Shown: positions 1 through 8,904, numbered from the stretch's first letter. The stretch is 64,000 bases of DNA from Chloroflexota bacterium (GCA_018969295.1 JAGWYN010000001.1:124001-188000); one strand, 5' to 3'. Translations and numbers: made by a program. Notes: a model not told the origin generated them from the sequence alone.

Positions 1-298
1 TTTCCCACTCGGCTGCAGCGATGATGCGCGGCAGCAGGTCGTAGGGAAAAATGCGCTCTGTGCCGCGCGCGTCGCTGTAGACGGTAAAGGTGACCCCCTG
101 GTGTAAAAAGGAGAGATCGGCGCTCTGCTGCCGGGCTTCCAGTTCGCTCGGGGAGAGTTCCAGCAGCCGGTTGAACAAGGTCAAGTACTGTGGCCTCGGC
201 CTGCCGTCCGGCGCAAACATCTCGTCGTAGGCCTCGTCGAGCTGGTAGGTTTGAAAACGCCGATCTTGCGTAGCTGTTACCTGCCTTGCTTCCGCCAT
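1..298 (-). CDS. Circularly permuted ATP-grasp protein (N-terminal part)
   Basis: The gene runs off the left edge; 99 codons from its ATG (298) are visible. The residues read Y-D-E-M-F, then RPRPQY, LLELSPSELEARQ, VTFTVY and GTERIFPYDLLPRII. This is the conserved start of the DUF404/DUF407 circularly permuted ATP-grasp family (CP_ATPgrasp). Such proteins are usually about 480 residues and often sit beside an alpha-E protein and a transglutaminase-like gene, which would lie outside this window. The reaction is an ATP-dependent carboxylate-amine ligation of unknown substrate. The family call is firm; the function is not known. A promoter with a TATAAT -10 lies 50 bp upstream. Confidence 0.85.
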   Translation of the reverse strand, partial: MAEARQVTATQDRRFQTYQLDEAYDEMFAPDGRPRPQYLTLFNRLLELSPSELEARQQSADLSFLHQGVTFTVYSDARGTERIFPYDLLPRIIAAAEWE

Positions 299-348
299 AG
301 ATCCCCTCCTGTACATTCTGCTGTTCACCCCTGACCCATACCACAGCC

Positions 349-378
349 ATTATACGTGTGTCAGTCCAATTCACACAA
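349..378 (-). promoter_or_regulatory. Candidate promoter of the ATP-grasp gene
   Basis: On the minus strand TTGTGT (373-378) and a perfect TATAAT (349-354) are separated by 18 bp, about 50 bp before the ATP-grasp start codon. Confidence 0.5.
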
Positions 379-402
379 TTCTGAAGAACAAATATGACAT
401 AA

Positions 403-434
403 TGTGCACTTTGAACAGCATCTGATTGTGCACT
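403..434. repeat. Direct repeat TGTGCACT x2 upstream of the FAH-family gene
   Basis: TGTGCACT occurs at 403-410 and 427-434, 24 bp apart. Each copy has a palindromic GTGCAC core. They lie in the 266-bp divergent region between the ATP-grasp and FAH genes and could be operator half-sites; that is inference. Confidence 0.3.
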
Positions 435-564
435 CTGTATGATTTCTGTGAGAAGGGGGGTGGGGAGTACAATAAGGTCATCATTCAGCCTGGGTGCCAC
501 AAACAGCCGGAAAAGTGCTGCTGAACAGGCGGCCAGCCATAGCTTTTCAGAGGAGAAAATTGGT

Positions 565-1467
565 ATGACAGCGCTCTATCTGGCCCGTTTTTTTGATCCA
601 GAGCTGGGTGAACGGGTAGGAGTTCAGGTCGGTGTCACTGTCCACGATGTCAGCGACGTTTTTGTCTCGGTAGCTGCCTGGCTGCGCAGCAGTGCAGGAC
701 GGCTTGACGCCGCCTTGGCCGATCTGGAGCAGGCTGTGCGCTCTTCGCGACGTGCTCACCTGGCAGCGGCCCTCGCCCAGGTGCCCAACCCTGGCCATCT
801 GCACTGGTTGCCTCCGATCGATCTGCAGGATGTGTGGGCGGCGGGGGTGACCTATGCCCGCAGCCGTGCCGCCAGGCAGGAGGAGGCCGTCGATGGCGGC
901 GACGTCTATGCACGCGTCTACAGCGCCGAGCGGCCTGAACTGTTTTTCAAGGCGCGTGGCCCTTGGGTCGTCGGCCCGCAGGATCGGGTGGCCATCCGCC
1001 AGGATGCCACCTGGAATGTTCCAGAGCCAGAGTTGGCGCTCTGGATCAACCCGGCGCTGGAAATTGTCGGAATCTCTGCTGGCAACGACATGAGCAGCCG
1101 GGACATCGAAGGGGCCAACCCACTCTATCTGCCCCAGGCCAAGATTTACACGCGTTCTTGTGCGTTGGGTCCGGCCATTTTGTTGGGGCGGGTAGAGACT
1201 GACTGGCCTCAGGTGGCTATCTCTTTGCAGATTGAACGGGCGGGGTCGGTTGTGTTTTCCGGCCGGACCCACACTGACCAGATTCGCCGACGTCCCGATG
1301 AACTGGTCGGATATCTGGGGCGCAGTCTGGCCTTTCCAGAGGGGGTCGTCTTGCTGACCGGCACTGGGATCGTGCCGCCCGAGCAGTTCACGTTGGCGGC
1401 GGGCGACACGATCACGGTGGAGGTCGAGCGTGTGGGAACGTTGCAAAACCAGGTGATGGTGGTCTAA
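565..1467 (+). CDS. Fumarylacetoacetate hydrolase family protein
   Basis: The 300-residue protein belongs to the FAH/2-hydroxyhepta-2,4-diene-1,7-dioate isomerase superfamily, metal-dependent enzymes that cleave or isomerise C-C bonds in keto acids from sugar-acid or aromatic degradation. Family segments seen are ELFFKA, NVPEPELALWI with its metal-binding acidic pair, and ISAGNDMSSRDIEGANPLYLPQ near the middle. The start at 565 is chosen because AGGAG at 551-555 precedes it; a longer frame back to 439 lacks this. It ends 7 bp from the convergent acyl-CoA-synthetase-like gene. The closest functional class may be diketo-sugar-acid hydrolase, but the substrate cannot be read from sequence. Confidence 0.85.
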   Translation: MTALYLARFFDPELGERVGVQVGVTVHDVSDVFVSVAAWLRSSAGRLDAALADLEQAVRSSRRAHLAAALAQVPNPGHLHWLPPIDLQDVWAAGVTYARSRAARQEEAVDGGDVYARVYSAERPELFFKARGPWVVGPQDRVAIRQDATWNVPEPELALWINPALEIVGISAGNDMSSRDIEGANPLYLPQAKIYTRSCALGPAILLGRVETDWPQVAISLQIERAGSVVFSGRTHTDQIRRRPDELVGYLGRSLAFPEGVVLLTGTGIVPPEQFTLAAGDTITVEVERVGTLQNQVMVV

Positions 1468-1474
1468 GCTGCAC

Positions 1475-3004
1475 CTAGGTGGGCCGCAGCCGGGCCAGCT
1501 CCCGTTCTTTCAGGGCTGCCTTGTTGATTTTGTGGGTCGGGGTCATCGGCAGCATGTCCAGCAGCTCGATCTCGACGGGCTGCTGGCTGGCAGGCAGAGA
1601 GCTCTGGCAGTGCACCCGCAATTCCTCTGGGGTGACAGATTGTTCTGGATACAGGGTGACGAGGGCCTTGGGGAGTTCGCCTGCCTCTGCAGCGGGGACA
1701 CCGATCACGGCGGCCTGGCGGACTGCCGGGTGGCGCAGCAGCGTCTCCTCCAGGGCACGCGGCAACAGCACATGTCCGTGTACGACGATCCGTTCTGCCC
1801 AACGGCCCAACATAGAGACAGAGCCGTCTGCGTCCATGCTGCCGATGTCTCCGGTGTGCAGCCAGCCATTGCGCAGCGTCTGTGCTGTCTGTTCTGGCCG
1901 GTTCCAGTAGCCTGCCATAAACCCGCCCCGGATCACGATCTCCCCCATGCTCTCCAGCGGAACTTCCTGGTCGTTTTCGTCGACAATTTTGACTTCTTTG
2001 TCGGGCAGCGGTAGGCCGACTGCCGACAAGTTTGTGGCGCTCCTGTCGGCGGGGAAACCCAGGGCAACAAAACCGCCCAGCTCGCTCTGCCCATAGCTTT
2101 CGACCAGGGAAACCCCCAGTTCGTCGCACCAGGCACGTTTGAGCTCTGGGGGGACAGGGCCTCCCCCAGAAAGGCCGATGCGCAGGGTGCGCGGCCGCAC
2201 GGCGCGTCGTCTGGCTTCGTCCAGCACCTCGCGCAGCAGCAGCGGGTTCGCCACCAGCAGAGTCACTCCTAGCTCTTCAAGGCTCTGCCAGGCGCGACCT
2301 GCATCCCAGCGGCTCAAAACGCCGACCGCTGCACCGCGATGCAGGCCGGGCAGCAGATTGGCGACCAGCTGGTACGAACTGCTCAGCGCCGTCGGGCCCA
2401 GGGTGACATCGTGGCGGGAGAGCTGTAGCCGCTCTGCAATGACGTGGGTCGCGCGAGCTGTCGGTTCGTGTGCCAGCACGGCACCTTTGGGTTTGCCAGT
2501 CGTGCCCGATGTGTAGGAGATATGGGCAGGGTCCTGTTCGTGGGTCGGGTCGGCGGGGGGAGCTGGTGCCTGTGCCAGCAGCTGGTTCCAGTCCCAGGCT
2601 CCCGGCTGAGCGCCGTCCATACAGAGATAGTGTCGGATGCTGGGCATCTGGGGGCGGTGGCGGTCGATCGTTGCAAAGTGGTCGCCGGTGTAGATCAGAA
2701 CGCTGGGTGTCGAGTCGTTGACAAAATAGTCGAGTGTTTCAGCATATTGCACGCTGACCAGGGTGACCATGGCGCCCAGCCGCCAGGCCCCGAACATGGC
2801 CAGCAGATAGTCCAGGCCGTTGTGGGCGAAGATGCCGACCCGGTCGCCGGCGCTGACCCCCAGCCCGGCCAGCGCGCCGGCGGCCTGCTCCATTCCGGCT
2901 GCTGCCTGGGCATAGGTCAGCGCTCGGCTGCGGTCGATCCAGCGCAGTGCAACTGCATCAGGGGTACGGTGAGCTCCTCGATAGAGCAGATCCTGAAAAC
3001 GCAT
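1475..3004 (-). CDS. AMP-dependent acyl-CoA synthetase/ligase family protein
   Basis: The 509-residue ANL-superfamily enzyme should adenylate a carboxylic acid and transfer it to CoA. The phosphate-binding loop is ISYTSGTTGKPKG (about residues 166-178); the ESYGQSE segment and the hinge-region WLHTGDIG follow, and the C-terminal lysine motif reads PTHKINKAAL near residue 498. The length is normal. AGGAG lies 9 nt before the ATG. It is the last gene of the BMP-type ABC transporter operon, 24 bp downstream of the second permease gene, so its acid substrate may be related to the imported compound; that is inference. Confidence 0.85.
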   Translation of the reverse strand: MRFQDLLYRGAHRTPDAVALRWIDRSRALTYAQAAAGMEQAAGALAGLGVSAGDRVGIFAHNGLDYLLAMFGAWRLGAMVTLVSVQYAETLDYFVNDSTPSVLIYTGDHFATIDRHRPQMPSIRHYLCMDGAQPGAWDWNQLLAQAPAPPADPTHEQDPAHISYTSGTTGKPKGAVLAHEPTARATHVIAERLQLSRHDVTLGPTALSSSYQLVANLLPGLHRGAAVGVLSRWDAGRAWQSLEELGVTLLVANPLLLREVLDEARRRAVRPRTLRIGLSGGGPVPPELKRAWCDELGVSLVESYGQSELGGFVALGFPADRSATNLSAVGLPLPDKEVKIVDENDQEVPLESMGEIVIRGGFMAGYWNRPEQTAQTLRNGWLHTGDIGSMDADGSVSMLGRWAERIVVHGHVLLPRALEETLLRHPAVRQAAVIGVPAAEAGELPKALVTLYPEQSVTPEELRVHCQSSLPASQQPVEIELLDMLPMTPTHKINKAALKERELARLRPT

Positions 3005-3028
3005 CGGTCATTTCTCCTGTGGCAAGCG

Positions 3029-3973
3029 CTAATCTTTTGTGTAGGGTGTCATCAAGGCGGTGGGCGACAGCGAACGACCCAACAGGCCAGACATTGCCAG
3101 GATGGTGAGCAGATAAGGCAGGCTGAGCAGGAGCTGGGCAGGGAGGTCGAGCTGGAAAATCTGCAGAGAAAGCTGCAGCGCGTCGGCGATCCCGAAGATG
3201 ACGGCTGCCGCGGCCGCCAGATAAGGGTTCCAGCGCCCGAAGATGACGATCGCCAGGGCAATGAACCCGCGACCGGCAATGATGTTGTCGCGAAAAATTC
3301 CAAGTTGGGCCAGGACAAGATACGCTCCTGCCATGCCAGCGGTGGCCCCGGAGAAGAGCACACCGGCATAGCGCATCCGCACCACCGAGATTCCGGCGGT
3401 GTCGGCCGCGCGCGGATTTTCGCCGACTGCACGCAGGTTGAGGCCAAATCGGGTGCGATAGAGCAGGTAGCCAGCCGCCAGGACCAGGGCTGCGGTCAAG
3501 TAAAACATGACCGAGTGCTCGAACAAAATTGGCCCCAGGGCCGGCAGATCGCTGAGGCCGGGCAGGTAGACTGGGCCAAACATGGGAATTTTCTGTACCT
3601 GTGTCTGGCCGCCCATGGCGAGCCGATAGCCATAGCTGGCCAGGCCAAGGGCCAGGGTATTGAAGACAATGCCAACCACGACCTGGCTGGCCCGCACAGT
3701 GACGTACATCCAGGCCAGCAAAAGGGCGACCAGCACTCCTGTGGCCAGCGCACCGGTCAGCCCCAACCAGGGGCTGCCTGTGTAGAAGGTCACCAGAAAA
3801 CTGGCCAGCGCGCCCAGCAGCATGGTTCCCTCAATGCCGATGTTGAGGACCCCAGAGCGTTCGCCAAAAATTTCGCCGAGTGAGGCCAACAGCACCGGTC
3901 CGGCCAGCCCCAGGGCAGCTGCCAGCCATGTGACTACGAAGGCGGCTGTAAAAATCTGTGACAGTTCCATCAT
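3029..3973 (-). CDS. ABC importer permease (NupQ/YufQ type)
   Basis: A 314-residue polytopic membrane protein with about nine hydrophobic segments and the family phrase GERSGVLNIGIEGTMLLGAL near the N-terminus, typical of the second permease of BMP-family nucleoside importers (branched-chain-type permease superfamily). It pairs with the permease encoded upstream at 4023-5144. AAGGA lies before two adjacent ATG codons (3973 and 3970), so the true start may be one codon in. Substrate is likely purine nucleosides or a related small molecule by family, not proven. Confidence 0.88.
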   Translation of the reverse strand: MMELSQIFTAAFVVTWLAAALGLAGPVLLASLGEIFGERSGVLNIGIEGTMLLGALASFLVTFYTGSPWLGLTGALATGVLVALLLAWMYVTVRASQVVVGIVFNTLALGLASYGYRLAMGGQTQVQKIPMFGPVYLPGLSDLPALGPILFEHSVMFYLTAALVLAAGYLLYRTRFGLNLRAVGENPRAADTAGISVVRMRYAGVLFSGATAGMAGAYLVLAQLGIFRDNIIAGRGFIALAIVIFGRWNPYLAAAAAVIFGIADALQLSLQIFQLDLPAQLLLSLPYLLTILAMSGLLGRSLSPTALMTPYTKD

Positions 3974-4022
3974 TGAATCCTTCGGTCGACAGCGACGGTA
4001 TACGGCCAGCAGCCTGCGGCGC

Positions 4023-5144
4023 TCACTCTCTGGGTCTTGCTGTCGCAGTCAGGCGTCCTGTACGGAAAGGCCAGGTGAACCGATAGTAGCGCAGCAGATC
4101 GCCTGCCAGGATCAGCAGGACGATCAGGCTTTGGACGATGAAAATGACCGAACTGGGCAGCCCTGCACGGCGCTGGAGGACTTCCGACCCGACCCCCATG
4201 CCCGCATAGAGAATGGCTGCCACGACCGACCCCAACGGGTTCAACTTGCCCAGCAGGGCCACGACAACCCCGACAAATCCAGTTCCTTGGGCGATGCCGT
4301 CCATCAGCCGGAACTGGACCCCCAGCACTTCGACCAGCCCAGCCAGCGCGCCGAGCCCACCCGCCAGAAAGGCAGCCAAGACCAGCCGCTGGCTGGTGGG
4401 GATACCGCCATACCGGGCTGCACGCTCACTGAACCCCGTTGCGATCAGCTCGTAGCCCAGCGGTGTTCGGCGTAGAAAGAGCCAGACGAGCAGTGCCGCC
4501 AACAAGGCCAGCAGAAATCCGGCATGGGCACGGGTATCTGGGATAAAAAAGGGAAGCAGGGTTGTCTCTGGGATACGTTCGGTTTGGGGCAGGTCACCCG
4601 GCGCGCGCAAAGGGCCTGAGACCAGATAGTTGACCAGCAAGATGGCCACGTAATTGGTCATCAAAGAGACCAGCACTTCGTTGCCGCCAAAGCGGCTGCG
4701 CAAGAAGCCGACCGCACCAGCCCACAGACCGCCGGCTGCAAAGGCTGCCCCAATGACCAGGGGAAAAAAGATCCAGCCTGGCAGACCGGCCAGCCCTTCC
4801 TGGGGTGCGGCGCGCAGCGCGACCCAGACGGTGGCTGCGGCGCCGAGCAGGAGTGTGCCTTCAAACCCGAGATAAAAAAAGCTGGTGCGCCAGGCTACGA
4901 TCGTGCCCAGCGCGATCAAGATCAGCGGGGTGGCCTTGACCAGCGTAAATCCCAGCCCGCGTAGGCTGCCGAAGGCGTTCTCGACAATGGCCCAGTAGGC
5001 CTGGCCTGGGTGAGGGGTGAAGGGCAGCATCAGCAAGCCGCCCAGCAGGAGGGCCAGCACGATCGCTGCCAGCGTGACGGTGGCGGTGGCCAGCAGCGAG
5101 TCTGTCGGCTGCAGCCGACGTTCGATCCAGTGAGATTTAGCCAT
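4023..5144 (-). CDS. ABC importer permease (NupP/YufP type)
   Basis: A 373-residue integral membrane protein whose first half carries an extended N-terminal segment with one transmembrane helix, as in NupP. Diagnostic stretches are KATPLILIALGTIVAWR and YLGFEGTLLLGA, then the EVLVSLMTNYVA segment. Its start overlaps the end of the ATPase gene by 8 nt, indicating translational coupling. It forms a heterodimeric channel with the 3029-3973 product. Confidence 0.88.
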   Translation of the reverse strand: MAKSHWIERRLQPTDSLLATATVTLAAIVLALLLGGLLMLPFTPHPGQAYWAIVENAFGSLRGLGFTLVKATPLILIALGTIVAWRTSFFYLGFEGTLLLGAAATVWVALRAAPQEGLAGLPGWIFFPLVIGAAFAAGGLWAGAVGFLRSRFGGNEVLVSLMTNYVAILLVNYLVSGPLRAPGDLPQTERIPETTLLPFFIPDTRAHAGFLLALLAALLVWLFLRRTPLGYELIATGFSERAARYGGIPTSQRLVLAAFLAGGLGALAGLVEVLGVQFRLMDGIAQGTGFVGVVVALLGKLNPLGSVVAAILYAGMGVGSEVLQRRAGLPSSVIFIVQSLIVLLILAGDLLRYYRFTWPFRTGRLTATARPRE

Positions 5145-6705
5145 GGGGCCCGTCGCTCCTCCCGGGCGTGTGGAGATTGGACAAGGAAGCCAGCGGACTG
5201 CCAGCCATCATCAGCCCCAGCAGCTCGATCTGGCTGTTGGGGTCCTGGGTTCCAGCTGTCAGAACGCCCATAATTTCTCCTTGATACAGCACGGCGATCC
5301 GGTCGCTCAGCGCCAGAATCTCTTCCAGCTCTGCCGAAATCAACAAAAGTGCGGCACCGCGGCTGCGTTCGGCCAACAGCTGCCGGTGCACATACTCGGT
5401 GGCGCCGACATCGAGCCCGCGCGTGGGTTGTTCGACTACCAAAGCGGTGGGTCGGGCCAACAGTTCGCGCCCCAGCACAACTTTCTGAAGGTTGCCCCCC
5501 GACAGTTTGCCCGCTTCAAAGTGAATGCTGGGGGTGCGCACATCGAATTCGTTCACCAAATGTCGGGCATGGCGGTCGATCTGTCCCTGGTTGAGGAACA
5601 GCCCTCCCCAAGTGGTGTATCGGCGCAAGGTGCCCAGCACTGCGTTGTAGGCAATGCTCAGCGGGCCGATCGAACCGACCTGGCGGCGGTCGGCTGGAAT
5701 ATAGCCGAGGTGGCTGGCACGACGGGCAGCTGGCGAGTGCCGGGTCAGATCTTTTTTTGCAAGCGTGACCTGGCCCGCTTCGACCGGGCGCAACCCCATC
5801 AGGGCCTCTGCCAGTTCGGACTGGCCATTGCCGTCGACGCCAGCCAGCCCCAGGATTTCGCCGCCGTGGACGGTCAGCGTCACTCCGCGCACCTTGGGCT
5901 GGCCGTTGTCCCCGCGTACCCGCAGATCGGTGATCTGCAGCAGGGGAGGGCCTGTCTGCTGTGCAGGCTTGTCGACGCGCAAAGTGACCTCGCGGCCGAC
6001 CATCATGCGTGCAAGCTGGCGGGCAGAGCTCTGGCGAGCTGGCAGGCTGCCGATCACCCGGCCATCGCGCAGCACAGTCACCTGGTCGGCGACATCGATC
6101 ACTTCGTGGAGTTTGTGGGTGATCAGAAGGACTGCATGGCCCTGGGCCGCCAGCCTGCGCAGCACCGCAAAGAGTCCTTCTGTCTCCTGGGGAGTCAGCA
6201 CACCGGTCGGTTCATCCAGGATCAGAAGGCGGGCATGGCGGTAGAGCAGTTTCAAGATTTCGACCCGCTGCTGGACCCCGACGCTGAGATGTTCGACGCG
6301 CGCTTCGGGATCGACGGCAAGCCCGTACTGGCGCGCCAGATCGCTCAGACGAACAGCTGCGCTGCGCAGGTCGAGCTGTGGCCCACCTTCTTGAAGGCCG
6401 ATGACTACATTTTCGACGACAGAGAAGCGTGGGATCAGCATAAAATCCTGGTGGATCATCCCGATCCCGTGCGCGATGGCGTCGGCTGGGGAGTGCAGTT
6501 GGAGCGGTTGACCTTCGAGCAAAATTTCGCCGGCGTCGGCGCGATAGAGCCCGTAGAGAATGTGCATCAAGGTGCTCTTCCCGGCACCATTTTCGCCGAG
6601 CAACGCATGGATCTGGCCAGCTTCTACGGTCAAACTGACCCGATCGTCGGCGAGCACGCCGGGGAACTGTTTGGTGATGTTGCGGAGTTCAAGCAGAGGA
6701 GCCAT
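5137..6705 (-). CDS. ABC importer ATPase with two nucleotide-binding domains (NupO/YufO type)
   Basis: The 522-residue protein contains two ABC domains. The first has Walker A GENGAGKST near residue 37, signature LSVGVQQRVEILK near 139 and Walker B LLILDEPTGVL. The second has the degenerate loop GLAGVDGNGQSE near 287 and signature LSGGNLQKVVLGREL near 400, as in sugar and nucleoside importers. It energises the two permeases encoded directly downstream. It lies 5 bp after the creatininase-like gene in the same operon. Confidence 0.9.
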   Translation of the reverse strand: MAPLLELRNITKQFPGVLADDRVSLTVEAGQIHALLGENGAGKSTLMHILYGLYRADAGEILLEGQPLQLHSPADAIAHGIGMIHQDFMLIPRFSVVENVVIGLQEGGPQLDLRSAAVRLSDLARQYGLAVDPEARVEHLSVGVQQRVEILKLLYRHARLLILDEPTGVLTPQETEGLFAVLRRLAAQGHAVLLITHKLHEVIDVADQVTVLRDGRVIGSLPARQSSARQLARMMVGREVTLRVDKPAQQTGPPLLQITDLRVRGDNGQPKVRGVTLTVHGGEILGLAGVDGNGQSELAEALMGLRPVEAGQVTLAKKDLTRHSPAARRASHLGYIPADRRQVGSIGPLSIAYNAVLGTLRRYTTWGGLFLNQGQIDRHARHLVNEFDVRTPSIHFEAGKLSGGNLQKVVLGRELLARPTALVVEQPTRGLDVGATEYVHRQLLAERSRGAALLLISAELEEILALSDRIAVLYQGEIMGVLTAGTQDPNSQIELLGLMMAGSPLASLSNLHTPGRSDGPHG

Positions 6706-6710
6706 TGGGG

Positions 6711-7508
6711 TCAGCCTGGAAATTGGGCTATTTCGCGCAGCATGCAGGCAACCTGGTCGACCATCTGTTCGAGGCTGGCTGCCCCTTCGCTGGGGTTGGC
6801 TCCTGCGGGATCGCCGATCACGCCGTCGGCGGTCAGGTCTGTGCTCTCCCAGCCGACCTGTACCCTCCCTCCTTCTGGCGAGAGGAAGCGGTACCCGCTG
6901 AAGCGTTCTGCCATCCGGCCCCGCCGATAGTCAGCCCCGATACCGGTGTAGGGGCCTGGGCGGACCAGGTCAGGCTGGGCTGCCAGCAGGAGGCTGGTCT
7001 CGAAACGTCCACCGTGGATGTCGAAGGGGGGGGGCTCGCCAGGGAGAACGGGGGAGGGGGCTGCAGGAAAGCTGCGGATGATGTCGACGACGAACACCCA
7101 CACTCCCTGGCGCAGGCGCAGGTCGCGCGCCAGGGCACTGACCAGGTCGCTGTTGCCGCCGTGCCAGTTCAGGATGACCAGGCGCCGGAAGCCGGCGGCC
7201 GCGATGCCGGCGGTGAGGTCATGGAGCACAGCCATCAGGGTCTCTGCCCGCAGGGAGAGCGATCCGGCAAAGGCACGGTGTTCGTCGCTTTTGGTGCACC
7301 AAAGCGCAGGCAGCCAGACCAGATCCAGCTCAGCGACCCGTTCCAGCGCACGTTGCAAAACCGCTTCGACGATCAGGGCGTCAGTGCCGACCGGCAGATG
7401 GGGGCCATGCTGTTCGGTTGCGCCCAACGGCAGCACTGCCACCATCTCGCTGCAGGGCAGTGCCGAAAATTCCACTGTGGTCAATGCCTGCCAGCGATGG
7501 ACAGCCAT
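6711..7508 (-). CDS. Creatininase (creatinine amidohydrolase) family protein
   Basis: The 265-residue protein shows LPLGATEQHGPHLPVGTDAL at residues 27-46, supplying the E, H and D metal ligands of the creatininase fold, then LVILNWHGGNSDLV and IHGGRFETSLLL. Members hydrolyse cyclic or linear amides such as creatinine, formamidopyrimidines and mycofactocin precursors. Its place between the binding-protein and ATPase genes of a BMP-type importer suggests it acts on the imported compound or a breakdown product. I see no convincing Shine-Dalgarno sequence; a hairpin precedes the gene in the transcript. Confidence 0.85.
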   Translation of the reverse strand: MAVHRWQALTTVEFSALPCSEMVAVLPLGATEQHGPHLPVGTDALIVEAVLQRALERVAELDLVWLPALWCTKSDEHRAFAGSLSLRAETLMAVLHDLTAGIAAAGFRRLVILNWHGGNSDLVSALARDLRLRQGVWVFVVDIIRSFPAAPSPVLPGEPPPFDIHGGRFETSLLLAAQPDLVRPGPYTGIGADYRRGRMAERFSGYRFLSPEGGRVQVGWESTDLTADGVIGDPAGANPSEGAASLEQMVDQVACMLREIAQFPG

Positions 7509-7530
7509 CAGAGGGCTCGCTTTCTGAATT

Positions 7531-7564
7531 GTCTCTTCCGGCAGCAGCTGCTGCCGGAAGAGAC
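7531..7564. other. 34-bp perfect palindrome between the binding-protein and creatininase genes
   Basis: Two 17-bp arms meet with no spacer; each arm begins GTCTCTTCCGG. In RNA this forms a strong hairpin. No T-run follows on the minus strand, so it looks more like an intercistronic stabiliser or processing element that raises binding-protein expression than a full terminator. Confidence 0.7.
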
Positions 7565-7588
7565 GAAGATGTCGAAAGGGGGGACAGA

Positions 7589-8671
7589 TTACTGGAGCAG
7601 GGCGCTGACGTCGAGGCTGCCGGAGGAGAGTTCGTCCCAGATTGGAACGAACTGGGTCCAGATCTCTTCCGAGATGACTGCGCTGTTGTAGCTGTTTCCT
7701 TCACCAGCCGCCCAGTGCCACATCTCGTCGACACTCGGTCTCCACTCGATTCCCCCGGCAAAAGAGCCGTCGCGGACCTCCTGGGCCTTGGTCTGCACCA
7801 TCTGGGCCAGATCCATGACCAGGCTGGCGCCCAGGTTGTCTGGGGCAAGGCTGATCTGGTCGGAGTAGGCACCCAGTACCTGGGCGCCACTGGCCACCGC
7901 GCCTTCGATGGCGCCCAGCCCTGTCACATCGGCGGCATGCCAAATCACGTCAGCGCCGTTCCCGATCATGGTGGTGGCAGCCTCGCGGCCTTTGGCTGCA
8001 TCGTTGTAGTCGCCGGTGACGACGCCCAGTCCCTTGGCACCCTCGACCGTCTGTTCGGCCCCCGCAATGAACAGCTTCATCATCCCTTGCTGGGTGGGGT
8101 TGTCCCCGCCACCGACAAAGCCGACGACTTTGCTCTCCGACAGCAGAGCCGCCAGCGCGCCGGCCGCATAGGCGGCCGGGAAGTAGGCGGCGTCGACGTA
8201 TTGTGTATTGGCCGGGATCTCAGGCTGGGGTTGGAAGGTCGTTGCAAAGAAGTGGATCTCTGGGTACTCGGGGGCAATTTCCAGGAAGGCACTGCCAAAT
8301 TCAAAGCCGTGGCCGATAATCAGATCGAAGCCGTCGTCGGCGTAGCCGCGTGTGACCGAAGGAATATTGGCCTGGCTGACACTTTCAGCGTACGCGGTCT
8401 CGAAGCCGGGGTCAGTAGAGAGCGCTTCCAAGCCAGCGTAGGCCAGCTGGCTCCAGCCGCCGTCGGTGACCGGGCCAGGAAGCAGCAGCGCGACTTTGAC
8501 CACTTCACCCGTCCCCTCCTCGGCGGGCGCTTCGGCTGCGGGCGCTTCGGCTGCGGGCGCTTCGGCTGCGGGCGCTTCGGGTGCCGGTACGGCACAGGCT
8601 GCCAGAACTCCTACCAATGCCAGCCACAGACCCACTTTCCACAGAGTACGCACAGTTTTTCCCCACATCAT
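7589..8671 (-). CDS. BMP family ABC transporter substrate-binding lipoprotein
   Basis: The 360-residue protein begins with a lipoprotein signal peptide ending in the lipobox L-A-A-C (about residues 23-26), followed by a low-complexity anchor linker of repeated PAAEA units. The mature domain has the Bmp/PnrA features VALLLPGPVTDGGWSQLAY, FDLIIGHGFEF and FVGGGDNPTQQGMM. BMP proteins bind purine nucleosides or similar ligands and deliver them to NupOPQ-type permeases. GGAG lies 6 nt before the first of two ATG codons. It is the first gene of the operon, with a promoter about 55 bp upstream. Confidence 0.9.
   Translation of the reverse strand: MMWGKTVRTLWKVGLWLALVGVLAACAVPAPEAPAAEAPAAEAPAAEAPAEEGTGEVVKVALLLPGPVTDGGWSQLAYAGLEALSTDPGFETAYAESVSQANIPSVTRGYADDGFDLIIGHGFEFGSAFLEIAPEYPEIHFFATTFQPQPEIPANTQYVDAAYFPAAYAAGALAALLSESKVVGFVGGGDNPTQQGMMKLFIAGAEQTVEGAKGLGVVTGDYNDAAKGREAATTMIGNGADVIWHAADVTGLGAIEGAVASGAQVLGAYSDQISLAPDNLGASLVMDLAQMVQTKAQEVRDGSFAGGIEWRPSVDEMWHWAAGEGNSYNSAVISEEIWTQFVPIWDELSSGSLDVSALLQ
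8520..8580. repeat. 15-bp tandem repeat encoding the PAAEA linker
   Basis: The unit GGCTGCGGGCGCTTC (15 bp) repeats about four times and encodes Pro-Ala-Ala-Glu-Ala repeats just after the lipid-anchor cysteine of the BMP lipoprotein. Such linkers are prone to slippage and vary in length between strains. Confidence 0.75.
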
Positions 8672-8724
8672 TCGTTTCTCCTTGGTCTACTTGTAAAAAC
8701 CCTACGATCGTACCCACCTGAAAA

Positions 8725-8753
8725 AGTATAGGGTGCCCGGCTTGTTTGTACAA
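8725..8753 (-). promoter_or_regulatory. Candidate promoter of the BMP transporter operon
   Basis: On the minus strand TTGTAC (8748-8753) and TATACT (8725-8730) are 17 bp apart, about 50 bp before the lipoprotein start codon. The rest of the 233-bp gap to 8905 shows no gene. Confidence 0.5.
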
Positions 8754-8904
8754 CGGGCACTCTGAACAACAGACCTCATCTGCTGTCGTGCAACTTGACC
8801 TGCGGATCCGTTGTCGGCGGGGACACGCAGCGGCAAACAAGCCAGCAAACGAGTTCTTTCAACAACGCAACTTCCAGGCACCTAGCCCGCGCTGCACGGC
8901 TGTA

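Noticed and set aside
2444..3883. Long plus-strand open frame across the ligase and permease genes
   Set aside because: It is antisense to two clear genes and its composition (Gln, Gly and His rich) is a typical shadow pattern.
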